64,000 nt of DNA from Neurospora intermedia (GCA_037102815.1 BTPP01000003.1:3224001-3288000); one strand, 5' to 3'. Positions 11,197 through 23,430 are shown, counted from the first letter of the stretch. Notes: generated by a model from the letters alone, not told the origin. Made by a program: numbers and translations.

Positions 11197-12219
11197 CCCG
11201 AAGGTAGGGGAAAGTGAGCTTGGCTTGTAAAAGTTGAGGGAGGTTGCGGCGAGTGAAGATGACCGAAGTGCTCTTTAACCTAGAGGGTGGTAGTATAGTT
11301 AGCAGGATGAGTGTATATCTCTGGTCAAGTAAAAAGAGGGGTTATTTTGTGCATAATGGTCGTTATCACTGTGACGTTTCCCCACCTTTGCTCCTTGGAA
11401 TTGTGAAAATCAGTCCATATGAAATTGTCTTCGAGAGACGTTGCCATACAATGTAGAGGTAATGGGAAATCTTACTGGAGATTGCGGGCAAAAAGCAAAA
11501 CACAGAAAGCGCGCATGCCTTTGTTTGTTCACCCAAGATCCAGCAAAGGTACGTCCATTGATACTAGTAGGTACGCGATAATCTGCTCCTTGCGTATGAT
11601 ACTGAAGTCACCTTGACGGCTAGGTCGGGGACCTTGACGGCTACGACGGGGACCTTGATGGTTCCATACTTCCTGCCGGTAGGCAGGCCTGCCGCCTGGG
11701 AGTACTTCTACTTACGGACGTGTCGATCTTGCTAATGGACACGCAAGCAAAGTCGTTGTAGGGTTTCCATTATCTTTCGAACTAACGTTTCATTGCTTGC
11801 TTGCAGGCAAGCTCTCGGTTCCTGTGTAACCTCAGGATGTGAAACCCGCTGGATGCTAACATTAGCTGCTTCGTGACAGCCAGCAACACTTTGCATGACG
11901 CGGAAAAGTTGAGAATAACACGACAATATGCATAAACACGAAGAGGTATACGCTCCCTTGAACGACTACGTAGCCCTCGCCGTTCAGACAATACGAAATC
12001 CCTACAGGTAATCATTACTAGCCCCATATTTCAAAAAGGCAACGCGAGACACCTTGAATTGTGAAAGGTGTTGTTCGTTTAACAAAACGCTGTTCGTTGT
12101 ATTACCTGCCGCAATACCTTTCCCAATGCTGGCGATGCCCCTAATGATAACAATGCCTAGTTGTTGCTCGTGTCCCACCCAAAACAAAACAAACAATTTT
12201 CATTTTCCCTTGTCTTTAT
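11197..12219. other. Intergenic, no gene seen
   Basis: Contains the promoter of the amidohydrolase gene and the 3' flank of the small hydrophilic protein gene. The only structure noted is a short tandem repeat at 11610-11665 and, just after it, the 12-base palindrome GGCAGGCCTGCC. Confidence 0.45.
11610..11665. repeat. 21-bp tandem repeat, about 2.6 copies
   Basis: The unit ACCTTGACGGCTAGGTCGGGG is followed by a second copy with two changes and a partial third. It sits in non-coding DNA. Confidence 0.85.
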
Positions 12220-12637
12220 CTACCATTTTTGCCCTGGCAAGCTCGCGCCCTTCTTCTTTAGGATCTCCTCCTCTTCTGCCTGGATCTCTGCATCGATCTT
12301 GGCACCTCGGGATGGCTCGTTGCCGTGATCCTTTGCCTGTCCACGATTAAGGAAATTAGCCTGCCTGTTTCCCACGGTTATTGAATAGAGCTACACCTAC
12401 GGGGAGTGTTGGGTCCTTCTTGTGCAACTGTGTCTCTCTGCTGTCCTGCTGCGAGTCGTCGGCGGCCTCTGCTGCGGCCAGACGGTTCTTGATTGACCTC
12501 TCGTCCTTGGAGTCCATGTTGCTGTGGGCATGAGCCTGGCCCTCGTTGTAGCGGTCGGGGGTCTCGATCTCGGACTGCTTCGGGTTGCGCTGGTCTCCGG
12601 CCTCGTAGACCTGGGCGTTTCCGACGTTGGAGTTCAT
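12220..12637 (-). CDS. Small hydrophilic conserved fungal protein (117 aa)
   Basis: Exons 12401-12637 and 12220-12336 give 117 residues. The 64-nt intron has GTAGGT, a GGCTAATTT branch region and GGACAG, phase 0, joining DPTLP to AKDHGNEPSRGAKIDAE. The chain is highly charged with no hydrophobic core, cysteine or signal peptide, so it is probably intrinsically disordered. The block HGNEPSRGAKIDAEIQ followed by an acidic-then-lysine run (EEEEILKKK) is one I recall from small, abundant fungal proteins of unknown function, often stress- or conidiation-associated; that association is recollection, not evidence here. The frame is open upstream of the chosen ATG but that extension (with an LFMCNTPGF tract) has non-protein-like composition; MNSNVGNAQVYEAGDQRNPK looks like the natural N terminus. 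Confidence 0.8.
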
Positions 12638-14653
12638 GTTGCTAGATGTTCTGCTGCTGGGGTGTTGCTGAAACTGTACGTTTGGTGGGAATCTAAATCC
12701 TGGAGTATTGCACATAAACAAATGTTTGTAGTACTGATGTTTGATGATGCTGTGAACGCTCTTGTTCGAGATGAATGCGGAATAAGACAAAGACAACCTG
12801 AACTGCGGTTACTTGCTTCTACTTATATTCCCCAAACCTCCAAGACAACAAGAGGGAGGGACGCCTGCTGGTTTGATCTGGTCATTGGGGTCCACTAACT
12901 GTACGTCATGCCTGGACCACTCGGCGTCCACAGTCCAACATTGAACGGGGCTGTCTGTCCATCACGTAAAGCTCAGTGGAGGGCAGTTGCCCGGATGAAT
13001 GAATTTTATGATGGATCACAGTTATGGTATAGTACGTAATGATGCGACGCCTCGCTGCATTGGACAGGCGGACAACATCGGGCTCATCGGGTCGTCTTGC
13101 GCCACTGGTGCTTCCTTTGCGTGTTTTGGCTTTGGTTCAGTCATTTACGTCATTGATCGACAGGGCGCTATGATTGCGGGGAAGCCAAAGTGCGCTAAAG
13201 TGTTTGCAGTATTGCATCTTTTTGCCCGACAAACTCGGATAGATCGATCTTACACTACTGCGCATAGATAGATAAACAAGATGAATCCAGGAACTAGACT
13301 GGAACCACCACAGAGTCCGTCGTGTGTACCTGTACGGTCACAACACAGCGTTTGTGCGCAGCAGAAGGCGGAAGAGATAGAGTTGTTGGTACCGTCAGCA
13401 CCTTGATCGTAATGCTGGGATACGTGGAGGAAGGGGCGCCAAGGCGCTTCATCGGCAGGCGGGCCTGCGGGAAATCCCACTTGGTGGGGTGGGGAATGGA
13501 AACTTGAAGGGCAGGTCTAAGCCATTGTCCAGAGAGTTCAGAAACCTAACCTCTGAACTGTTCAGGTCAATAAGTCGAGACGAAGCGAAGAACACGGCCG
13601 GGAGGAAAGATTACCGGGGTATGTACCCGTGTCATACCGCCATCTTCCCTTGAGGTTTTCTGCTGTGTACAGGTCTGAGGTGTAGGGCAGTCGAGGTAAA
13701 ACTCTTGGAACTTGAGCATTGAAACAAACGGGAGCGTGAATCCGGCCATGACATTGATACCTAGGTACAGTTGGCAGGCAAGATACGTAACTGAAGAAAG
13801 GCACTCGTTCCTTCTGCACCTGTAGTCTCTGAAAAGGGAAGCTTGTACAGATGAGATCTGCTGTGCCTGTGATTCGATGTTTCGAACCCTCTGAAACGAA
13901 GAGGCACAACCTAATACTCCGACGGCACAGACCCAACGTACAACAGCTGACCAGGTTGTTGGCAAACAATGGATGGAGGGAGGCATGCTATAACCTGTCA
14001 AAGATAGCCAAATATATTAGTAAGTAGAGGTGGTAACGTGCTTATTAGGTTAGAGGAATGAGCATCAGCTCTCATATCAAACGCTATGTACTCTACCCCA
14101 ATAGTTAGAACAAACACGTTACAACAAAAGGACTTAATACTTGCTTGAAGATGCACATGGAAGTTCATGAAATCATAGGTCCTTGTCGCTTATCATTTGA
14201 GTTTGTGTCCTACTACGTTTTGCTCCACAAACAACGACAAAATTTTGTTGCTTGAAGACAGCTTTCAAAGAGGATGAATTGATGATATCAGGTGTGTTAG
14301 GGTTGCGGGCCTTCAGGTACGGGCACTGCGATGTACCGCAGTACACCTCAGTACCTAGAGAAAGGTACCTCTGGACTAGGTAGTCTGAGCTCCACATTTC
14401 ATCCCGATTGGGCAATCCGAGTTGAGGCTCAACGCCGCCGTTGGCGTGGCCCAAGCTCCCGTCCGAGGGCAGCGAGAAAGCCTGCCTGCCGGGGCAACGC
14501 AGGTTCCCATTCGTGGACGTCACCCAGACGATTGCACGGAAGACCTCACATCAACAACACACTAATCATCAAGATCATCAACAACAGCCACTCAGTCAAG
14601 TCCAAGATATCTTTCATTTTTCCACCCGGGATTGTTCAATATTCACATCTATA
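12638..14653. other. Divergent intergenic region, 2.0 kb, no gene called
   Basis: Upstream of both the small hydrophilic protein gene (-) and Fmp46 (+). Two overlapping minus-strand frames at 13562-14001 reach about 140 codons, one with a hydrophobic stretch near its start, but neither shows a known domain or splice support, so I leave them out. Confidence 0.45.
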
Positions 14654-15202
14654 ATGTTCAAGTTTGTAAGTGGCCCGACGTACAGCTGCGGAACAGCTGC
14701 ATTTCAGCAAGACAGTACATTGACCCGGCAAATGTAGCTCCAGCCCAAGGTGCTTGACACCATCACTCTTTTCCACAAGGCGAGCAACCCTGCCTCCATC
14801 AGGATTGCCACTCTCCTCAAGCAAGCCGCAGGCTCAGGCGCTGCTGTTTCCGACAATGCGCCCGCCAAGAAGTCTGACTTTGAGCTCAACATCACCGAGG
14901 AGGCACCCACCACTGAACAGCTCAGAACCATGTTGGACTATGTGGGCAAGACGGGCATTTCATCCATCATCAGCAATGCCCAAAATGAGACAGAAGCCCT
15001 GAAGAAATTCAAGGAGAACGGTGATAACCTCAACAGGCCCATTGTCCGTCTCCCCCCTCCGCATTGAGCACATACCTAGGCAGCTTACTGACCAGATTAC
15101 CTGTCACTGTAGGTGGTTGACTGGAACAACGGCAAGGTCTTCACTGGCGACAACGAGTCTGCCATTCTCAAGTTGTTGGAGGGTCTTCCCAAGAAAAACT
15201 AA
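14654..15202 (+). CDS. FMP46: Fmp46-like mitochondrial thioredoxin-fold protein
   Basis: Exons 14654-14665, 14738-15043 and 15113-15202 give 135 residues. The first exon is only 12 nt (MFKF). The first intron can end at TGTAG (14737, as modelled) or six bases later at CTCCAG, which would drop two residues. The second intron starts with the weaker donor GTCCGT and ends CTGTAG after a TTACTGACC branch site. The protein matches the Fmp46/DUF1687 family: LDTITLFHKASNPASIRIATLLKQ at the N terminus and NRPIVVDWNNGKVFTGDNESAILKLLEGL at the C terminus, a thioredoxin/glutaredoxin-like fold assigned to mitochondria in yeast. It contains no cysteine at all, so a thiol-redox mechanism is not possible for this copy. 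Length is normal for the family. Confidence 0.88.
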
Positions 15203-16275
15203 TGCTGATGCGCATTATCCCCATTTTTCTTTTCCTTTTTCCAATTCTGTTCTTGTCAAGAAGATACTCCTCTCCTCCCCGTCTGTTATGTAATCGGCAT
15301 TGTTGTCCGTGCTCCTCTCACCGAAGCACCTTTACTTTATAGATACCAAGTGGTTGAATGAAGCAAGAAGAAGTCTTTCCAAGTAACCAGGCAAGCCTGT
15401 TAATGGAAGATCGCCTCTTTTCTTTCTGATGACATAGTGCGCGTTATTGGGCTAAAATTGTCATGAGCAAAGATCGAATGAAGGGATATCAGCACTGATA
15501 TCAATGCATCCACACATTGGACATCTGCGCAATGCCATGTCCGCATCCATCAATAACAAGAAGAAGGAGACGGGGATGGCTAAGCAATATGGCACTAGTC
15601 TAGAGGGGCTTGCGGGAAAGGGTTTCAACCAAACTTTTATGCTATCGTCTTGCACAGGTTCGGTGCGTTCTTCCCCGCCTTCGTGCGTGGTAAATCCGGG
15701 AACGGTAATGTCGGCCATGAAAAACTTGGCGGCAGCATGTTCGACGAATACGTTTGCCGGTAGAATATTCGGGCAGAAGCTCGGCCTCGCCTCATGTTCC
15801 GGTCAACAACACTTCACCTCGAAAACAGTTTCCCATTCACTCGTGCAGAGCACGGGCAGTCCTCGAACATAAAACCCCAGCGCTGACCATTTCCCGCCCA
15901 CCCTTTTTCTTCCTCCTAGAACAACCTTCCACGGTCGCCTGTCCTGTCTGAACACCATCAACATAGGACAGCGAGTCTTTCTACCGTCGCAGCAACTGAC
16001 CGACAAAGATACTTTCGGTCAACTCGTTGCAAGCAGCCTTCTTCGCGAAGCGCATACCAAGCTCTTGACAAACCGTTACCCCGCCAACGCTGAGCTTGAT
16101 TGAGCTCCTTCCGGCAACCTTTGCTCGTCGGCAAAGGCCCTTGCAAATCTGATTGATCTGAAAACAAGGTTATTTGTCACCAGGTCTACTTATCCGTCAC
16201 AGCGGAATCTGGTCTAGGTCGCCAAAAAGCCAGGTTTGCGGTATATCACCCTCCAGCTTACCCCTCTTCAACAAG
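15203..16275. other. Intergenic, no gene seen
   Basis: Spacer between Fmp46 and the RRM-like protein gene, both on +. It should hold the 3' end of the first and the promoter and leader of the second. Frames of 65-120 codons here are not protein-like. Confidence 0.45.
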
Positions 16276-19200
16276 ATGGCTCGACATGCTACCCGCCAAG
16301 GTGTTCTTGTACTCACCTCCGACAAGATGCCAGCCCCGACTCCAATAACCGAGAAGCCAAAGGTCAGCTTGTACACATACTTACCGTCCGGGTCGAAGTG
16401 CGCCTTTTCGCTTCATGCAGGCAAGCCTGCTTTGAAACATGAGTTGCCCGCTCGCGATACACCACGCAATTGGTCTCCTCAGAAGATCCAGGAAGTTGCA
16501 GCAGAGATTCGCAGTCTTCAGCCCGATGATGTTGAAGGCATGACTAATCCCTGTTACTGGGAGGACCTTCACCAGTACTTCCACCCGATCGATCTGTGGT
16601 ACAAAGGCGCTTCTAACCTCCTTGAGGTGGTCTTCCGACTCCTCAAGGAGAATCAAATCTGCATGTGGGTCGAAAGCTGGCTCACCTGGGAACAAAATCG
16701 CTACAGGCTGAGTTGTTGGGATACTACTAAGGATATTATGTCGGTGTTCGGTCCTTCTGACTGGGGTAACATCTACGCCCACGGCGTTACCTTCCCGAAA
16801 GATTGCGTTGTCTTCTTCTGTGACCAGCTGGAGTACTGGTATCACTACTATCGCAACCCAGACATTATGGCTGTGACCTCCCCAAGCACTATGGCCACCA
16901 TCCCTCCAGAGGATACACTTCCGCTTGACTGTCAAGGTAAGTTCACACTTCACTACTACCCCTTGGCCTTCCTCCTTCGATAGTTTAGCACGAGATAAAG
17001 CTTTCCAACTTACTCCTTATAGGCGCTCCCGTAATATTATATCCCTTCGCACGCGTCGCGTCAGCAACAATCCAAGCCACGGCCCCTGACTTTATCCCTT
17101 CAATAAGACGAAGTTCGGGCTTTTGCGAGGAACCTGCTGCCAGCGAGGTCGAAATTCCAACCAAGAGCGAGCACGTCCAAAAGGCGAACAAAATACAACA
17201 CAAAGCGTCACAGTCAGGCCCAATCCCAAAGTCTGCACTCAGCAAACTCCAAGTCGAGACGGGAATGGCAGGTCCATCTCGTCTTCCTAACAAAATCCCG
17301 CAGCAAATGCCAGCATTATCCAAATCCTCTACTACCATTACCAAGGTGCCCCTTACCGGAATCGTTTTCCCAAGCAAATCTCAGCTTGGAAACGCCAGCC
17401 CGCAGACTCAAACTCGTGACCGTATTACTTCTGGCCGTTTTCCTAATCAGCCCGCCTCGGTACCCCAAGCACAAGGCCAACAGAAGAAAAAAGGAACCGA
17501 CAAGAAGCCCCAAAATGGATGGTCTCACTCGCGGAATGATCCCATACATGGCCCAATCAGGCAGCATCACAAACAAGTTCAGGATAGCAGCAACACCAGC
17601 GCTCGGGAACCAGTGGCCAACTCTATTGCTCAATGTCCTAACCTTGGGAAGATGGGTTTTCAGGCCGTCTGGGAACCCTGTGAGTGCAATCCTTGCAGTA
17701 GGAAGAATCGTAGTGTTCGTGCTTTCCTTGTCCAGAAAACAGTTTCCGCGCGGAGCAAACTGAAAGCCGTTGAGGATTATCTCCGTCGATTCGGGAGTAT
17801 TGAAGGCTCCAGAGCCTCATGGAAACCTGACAGTAAGACTATTGCATATGTTACGTGAGTATCTGCATACTTAAAACACACGGAAACGGTTAAATACTTA
17901 CGCTGACACGCGATCTAGTTTCAAGAAGGAAGAAGATGCGGTGAACGCCGTGAAGGTTGGCAATGGTGCCCAAATTCAAGATGGCACCGGCTTTTTCCGT
18001 TTACAGCTCGAGCACCCTTGGGTCACCAAACACTGGCGGTGTCAACCTCAGCAACGCGAGGTTGAAATTGGACTACCACCAACTATGGAAACTGCACAGC
18101 TCCATGAGCGCACACCTTCTGTCACTTCTAGCCAGAAGGCTGGCTATAATGGCAGTGGCGGTTCAGCCGATTTGCGCAAGGCCAGAACTTCGAGGCATCC
18201 ATTTATCGCGGAGACTGATCCCTTCGTCGGAGGAAACCCGACCATTTTTTCGAGTATGCTGGCATCTTCATATCATCCCCATCATCCGCATCACCCCCCT
18301 TATCTCCAGCACCCCCAGCAACTCCAACGCCTTCCTCCTTCGCCCTACAGGATGCCTGCTCCAGGCAATCCTGCTCAGTCCGTCTCTTTCCACCCTGCTC
18401 TCATGCCTTACACCAGTCCTAGCCACGTCGCCCCTACATATCCCCCACCGCCTCCCTTTGGCAGCGGTTTACCAACAGTGCCACCGGTAGTGCCACAGGC
18501 ACCCCTTCCAGGGCTGTCTAGAACTCATTTGTGGCCACAAGGTTTAGGAGTCCCGACTGTTCATCATCAGCCTAGGATGCCGATGGTCTATACCCCTTGG
18601 CCCGAGCAACCCCCGCATGGACCTCATCCTGGTGGTCCCCATCAACACGGACATATGCCCATCCATCTTGGACAGCGGGTGGGACCGTCCGCAGGACCAC
18701 GGGCGGAGCAAATGGCCAATCAGTCATCAAATCAGACCGGACATTCACACATTGAGCATCACCAAGAAGAATGTTCACATGCGCAGACTAAGCAACCTAC
18801 CGAAGTATGCTTACTGCAAGAGGAGTCACCATCCTCAAGCACCAATTTCTCTAGCTCCCACAGAATTCCGGTGAGATTACCTTCATCTCGTAGTACATCG
18901 GAGGAGATTCGGTTCGAGCAAGAGAGAGCTTCCGCTCCGCAGCAGGGCTCGAACGGCGAAGACCAACAGGCTGGAGTCTATCAGGAAGGCAGAGGACATC
19001 ACGAGACCCACATCGTCGGCGATTAGGAGACGTCGCTGAAGTTAGGGTCAGTTGAGCAACTTCAACCTCCCAACAATCGGAACTCGGGACAATCCGGAAA
19101 CTTGGACGAGAAAACTGGAACAGTGATACGGTACAAACCGACCGGTAGGCAAGTTTTGCCGTCTCAGTGGTTCGCCCAAGCACCAATGATCCAAGATAAG

Positions 19201-20341
19201 GCATCTCAGAGAAACTCGGACCTGACAGATGGTGTCCCACCCATGTTAGAGCCCAAGGAAGCAGACAAGGAACAGAACTTGCCCGGAAACGGAAAAAGCA
19301 AGAAGAAGCCTACCAAAAAGAAGAAAAAGGAGAATGATGCACATCAAGCTGCAAAGAAGGAGTCGCAGCTGGCGCCAGTTATTGTTGCGGAAAGCAAGTC
19401 CACGCAGGCCTCGCAAGATGAGTTTAAAAAGGTGACCAAGAAGAAGAAGAAGCCTGTGAAGAGAAGACCAAGTGCCACTGAGCAAGCTCACGAAATGTTC
19501 ATTGCTCCTGTCGAGAGCGCGCGGGCTGGGAGCGCTCCCGTTGAAAGTGCTGATATCCCCGAGACCACAATAGTCATCGATAAGAACGAGTCGGTTTCTG
19601 CTGCTATCATGGCAAAGCCGTATCGTGCTGATGCGGGTGGCTCTCTTCACGTTTTCCGACAGCGTTACAAGCCAGCCATCAGGGATGTTTTCAAACCGCA
19701 CCAAGACGTAAAAGACATATCCGGGGCATCAATTGCAGACAACACTGTGCAAGGCACGACTTCAAGCAGCATTTCTCATGAAACCTCGTCAAAGCGCCAA
19801 GATGAGCCAACAGAGGAACAAGTTAGGAAGAAAATCCACGGTAGCTTCAGCAATCTCGACGTGGGATTCAACCCCTGGCCACGTGCCCCTTCAGGGGAGG
19901 TTTGGAGTCCATCCAAACGACCTTTCTTGGCGGCTTCCACCTCAAACATGAAGCGCTCAATGACGCCGCAGCTACCACAAGTCATAATAGAGCCAGCGGT
20001 GGATACGGTGACGGAGCACGGCCTGCCCACCCCTACCAAAGTGACATTTAAGGACACCGTCACGGAACTGGGTCTCAGAGATGAGATTGATGCACATTGT
20101 AGAGGTACTGACTCGAAGAAGCCGTCGGGTTCGTCGTTTGTGTCGATGGCTGAGACCCAGTACACTACTGTGAGCAGGTGAGTACTTGGTTCTTGTGTTT
20201 ACTTGTAGGAAAAAGGGACACTGTTAACAATCTCAATGTGCCCACAGCTACCACAGTGCCCGGTCTACTTTCTCATCAAGAGAAAATACACCTCCTGGGA
20301 CCACGCCTCCTGCCTCGCCTTCAGCCTCGGTTGGTGGATGA
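16276..20341 (+). CDS. Large RRM-like fungal protein; frame interrupted by TAG or by an unusual intron
   Basis: Best model: exons 16276-16936, 17023-17854, 17919-18870, 19027-20177 and 20248-20341, 1229 residues. Introns 1, 2 and 4 are canonical (GTAAGT..TTATAG; GTGAGT..CGCTGAC..TCTAG; GTGAGT..CCCACAG) with matching frames. The frame from 17919 otherwise runs into a TAG at 19024-19026 and then continues open in the same frame to 20177. An intron 18871-19026 (GTGAGA...GATTAG, 156 nt, phase 0 at both ends) would remove it, but lacks a clear branch site. Domains: an N-terminal globular part with many Trp/Tyr (LTWEQNRYRL, EYWYHYYRNP); at about 450-515 an RRM-like domain (VRAFLVQKT as RNP2-like, RRFGSIEG, TIAYVTFKKEEDAVNAV as RNP1-like); then a long disordered tail rich in Pro/His/Gln and later Lys. 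A probable RNA-binding protein; the family name is not known to me. Confidence 0.65.
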
Positions 20342-22345
20342 CAAGAATTGCAGTCATGTCATATTCGGCGGTTGGGCTAGTATGTTTTCGCAACTTGGTC
20401 CTGTTCTACTGAAAGTTTTCGTCTTCATCCTTTCATTTCTGATCTCTTCAGTTTCATTTCCTTTTCTTTTTTTTACGTATGTATCACACATTTGCTTCTC
20501 CCTTACTTGAGCTTGGGCAATGGCATATCAGATCGGTGTCACTAGATGCAGGAAAGTTGGTCAATCTTTAACAACAACCACGACGTTTCCCCTCTCGGTA
20601 GTCACCACACCCAAGGTCTCTTTGTCCATAACCCGCTTCTTAGCGGAATTGTTCTCTTCATTTTCATAGCATACATAGTCAAAGTTCTCTGCTCTACTTT
20701 ACAGTACAGGACAATCTTAACACTTAGTCTAGTAATAATCCAAATTCCATAACCAACAAAAGTGACCTCACACATCATTCTTATAGAAGTGACCATAACC
20801 TCAACGGCGAGACACCTTCACAACCTACGCAACCCAGATAGGCCGCCCTAAAAATGCTCATGCATAGTCTTGATCTTTGGAGTTGCGAGAAAAGCGGACT
20901 GCAACACAAGACTATAGTAACTCGTTAAACTCGTGTATCTCTGAACTTCAAGGTCAAAGGCCCTAAATCCTCTGCTGGTAATCTTTGACGTGCTAAATGT
21001 GCACATACTTGGGCTTCAAACTGTTTGGGTTTATAAACAAATAGGGACTCCTCCCCACAACCTAGAGATGGTGACAAAACAAAGACGACTTTTTCTTTAA
21101 GCCTATGTGCTGTTATAGAGTGAAAGGAAACCTCGCTTCAATTAGCTATATGTCGTCATCGTAGTGATGCGGCGGTAGAGTGTCTTAGTAGCTCAGTTTC
21201 CTACTAACATGGATGGGTTATTGATGCGAGATATTGGTGATTATCAGAGAAACAAGAAATCACAAGAGCGTGTGAAGGCTTTTTTTATCTATCTCATTGA
21301 GCCTTGAAATACTTCTCTTTCTATTGTGGTATTGTGTTTTTAGTAACATGAAGTGCATCGATAGTCTTGATCGACTTTCTACCGTGGCAGTAACTACACT
21401 AGCAACACTAAGTTGTTGAGTTCGTGGAGCGCCGAGAAAAAAATAAAAGTTCTTGGGAGGTCATTTCTGAGTATTCGTGGTTCCGATCTAATCATTGTAG
21501 TAGTAAAGATAGTCTACAAATATAAGTACGACTGTATTGATTCTCATGCAGTTCTTTCACGGCGCTCAAGATAACTCAACTAAGTTCAACTCAAATCAAC
21601 TTAGATCAGCTCAGATCAACGCAGATTGACTTAAATCAACCCCAATCGGCTCAACCCAACCTGAATGGAGACTCCAACGTATATTATAACTCAATCCAGG
21701 ATAGTTCGCAAATTAGCTGTCATTTGTGTATAAGAACCCGTCGAATAAGGCCCTTTATACCATAATCGTACAAGATTAATCACAATTCATGAGTCCACAC
21801 TTCATATCTTAACTAGCTGGCACAAAGAACGGGAACAGCATGGCTATCGCACGTACCTCCAAATTCCACACTCGTGAAGCAGGTGACCCCAGGACCCACG
21901 TCGTCATCAACTAGCAGTCCAGATCTAGGTTGGTTTCAAAATACAGTGTCTAAAGTTTATGTTCGTTGTTTTCAAATCAAGATCAGGCTCTCACAGCTGT
22001 TAACAGCTGTCACTTGGAGAATTTAGAGGTATCAACGCGTCTAAGGTACTGAGGGTGTGATCCGTTGGCAGTTTTTTTCTCGCTTCTACCGTACCAGCTG
22101 TGTCCGTCGGCTCGGCAATGGATCTAAACAGCCCAGCTACCTACCTGCAACACACTTCATCTCGTCCATAGAGGTAGTTTTTCTTCAGATTGCCCGTTCA
22201 CATACTACAACCTTTTGTCCTTCTGTTGGGAGGTATCAAATCACCAAGAGCAAAACCCTCGTAAGTGATCGTATACAAGACAACAAATGGTATTCAGCAA
22301 CACAGTTGCTTCAAATACTAACATCGAACAGGAAAATCCATCCAG
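20342..22345. other. AT-rich intergenic region, 2.0 kb, no gene
   Basis: Base composition shifts to AT-rich with stop codons in all frames, unlike the rest of the window. It contains the 10-bp-period array at 21571-21660. Directly before the next ATG, a GTAAGT near 22260 and an AACAG near 22331 could be a 5' untranslated intron. No element ends or coding remnants recognised. Confidence 0.5.
21571..21660. repeat. Degenerate 10-bp tandem array, 9 units
   Basis: Nine consecutive decamers end in variants of TCAAC (CTCAAC, TTCAAC, ATCAAC, ATCAGC, ATCAAC, ATTGAC, ATCAAC, ATCGGC, CCCAAC). The period is exactly ten bases with no indels between units. Many differences are transitions. Confidence 0.8.
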
Positions 22346-23430
22346 ATGCCCAATATCGAATGCGACGAAGACAAGGCCGGCCCGTCCGCGCTACCCATGT
22401 CATCGCCCGACATGACACCAACAATTGAAACCTCCGAAGAAGACTTTCAGGCGCCCAAGAAGCGACGGCGCATTGAGGAGAAGAGAAGCGAAGCCGCCAA
22501 CGTGTTTACACCTTACCTCTTCATGCCCGACGACAAAATAGAGGAGGGCAGGGGCAGGGACGACCCGCCCGCGCGGCTCGCGCCGCCACCCAACATGTTC
22601 ACACCTTACGTCTTCGGTGACGAGTCCCTCGGCCAAGATAGCGATGCGAATGAGGACATCGATTACTGGAGGGACAGCCTCGCGCCGAAACAACGTCTTC
22701 GCTTCGCTTTGAAGAAGTTATTGGATTGTGAGTCCAATCAGGCGCTGGTCATCATCTCCAAACACAAGGTACCGATCGTAATATCTCAAAAGAAAAATGT
22801 GCCAAAACATAATCTAATGCTTGTAACTCGCAGACCATCTTGCGCCCTCTCTGGCTAAAACAGTACTGGGTCAAAGGTCAACTAGTCACCTCCAACCTCA
22901 AATGGGAGCGTCCAGAGCATTATACTGGCATCGCTCACTATCTTTTTACGCCGCAAGAGAACGGACCGAAGACTTGTACCAAGTGTGAGACTATAGACAA
23001 CTATGGGCCGTTTGCGGAGTGTGTCGCTGGCGGTCGGGCGGTGCATGGGGGCGCTTGCTTCAGCTGCTACTACAAGGGTGAAGGGAAAAGTTGCTCTCTC
23101 CGTATCGGTACGTTGTTCTTCGTCTTCGTCTTTATCTTTTTTTCCTCACTGCTCCTTGATGATATCTTCAAGTCGACAGAGACGCCAGCCGAGGGTGGCC
23201 AATATTCATTCTGTCCTGTCCGTCTCTTGGTTGATTCTATTACAGCTTTTCAGTGACGCATCAACTGATTCAAGCTATTACTAGCTCATGAAGAGTCAGA
23301 GAAGAAAGCGCGGTATGACCAAAGCGGCGTACCGTTTTCAGCTAAAACTATTCGCAACACTAGCACAAGGGATCTAGAGAAGGCGTTGCGGTGGATTCAG
23401 AAGGAGTTGAGAATTCGCGAGGAGGATTGA
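22346..23430 (+). CDS. DUF3716-type cysteine-motif fungal protein
   Basis: Exons 22346-22768, 22834-23107 and 23285-23430 give 280 residues; introns GTACCG..TCGCAG (phase 0) and GTACGT..TACTAG (phase 1, 177 nt) keep the frame. The N-terminal half is disordered and charged, with a nuclear-signal-like PKKRRRIEEKR and a short duplicated motif, NVFTPYLF and NMFTPYVF, about 35 residues apart. The central part (RPLWLKQYW, NLKWERPEHYTGIAHYLFTP, then TCTKC, GPFAECV, GGACFSCYYKGEGKSCSLR) matches what I recall of the fungal DUF3716 domain, whose spaced cysteines resemble a metal-binding knuckle. The last exon encodes a charged helix (TRDLEKALRWIQKELRIREED). Function is unknown; nuclear location is inferred from the basic cluster. 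Assignment to DUF3716 is from memory of the cysteine pattern. Confidence 0.78.

Noticed and set aside
13562-14001. Two overlapping minus-strand frames, one with a hydrophobic segment near its start
   Set aside because: The hydrophobic part resembles a signal segment only loosely, the rest has no domain, and both frames are equally open, which argues against selection on one.
20342-22345. AT-rich gap considered as a decayed transposable element
   Set aside because: No terminal repeats, target-site duplication or coding remnants seen; only base composition and one short tandem array.
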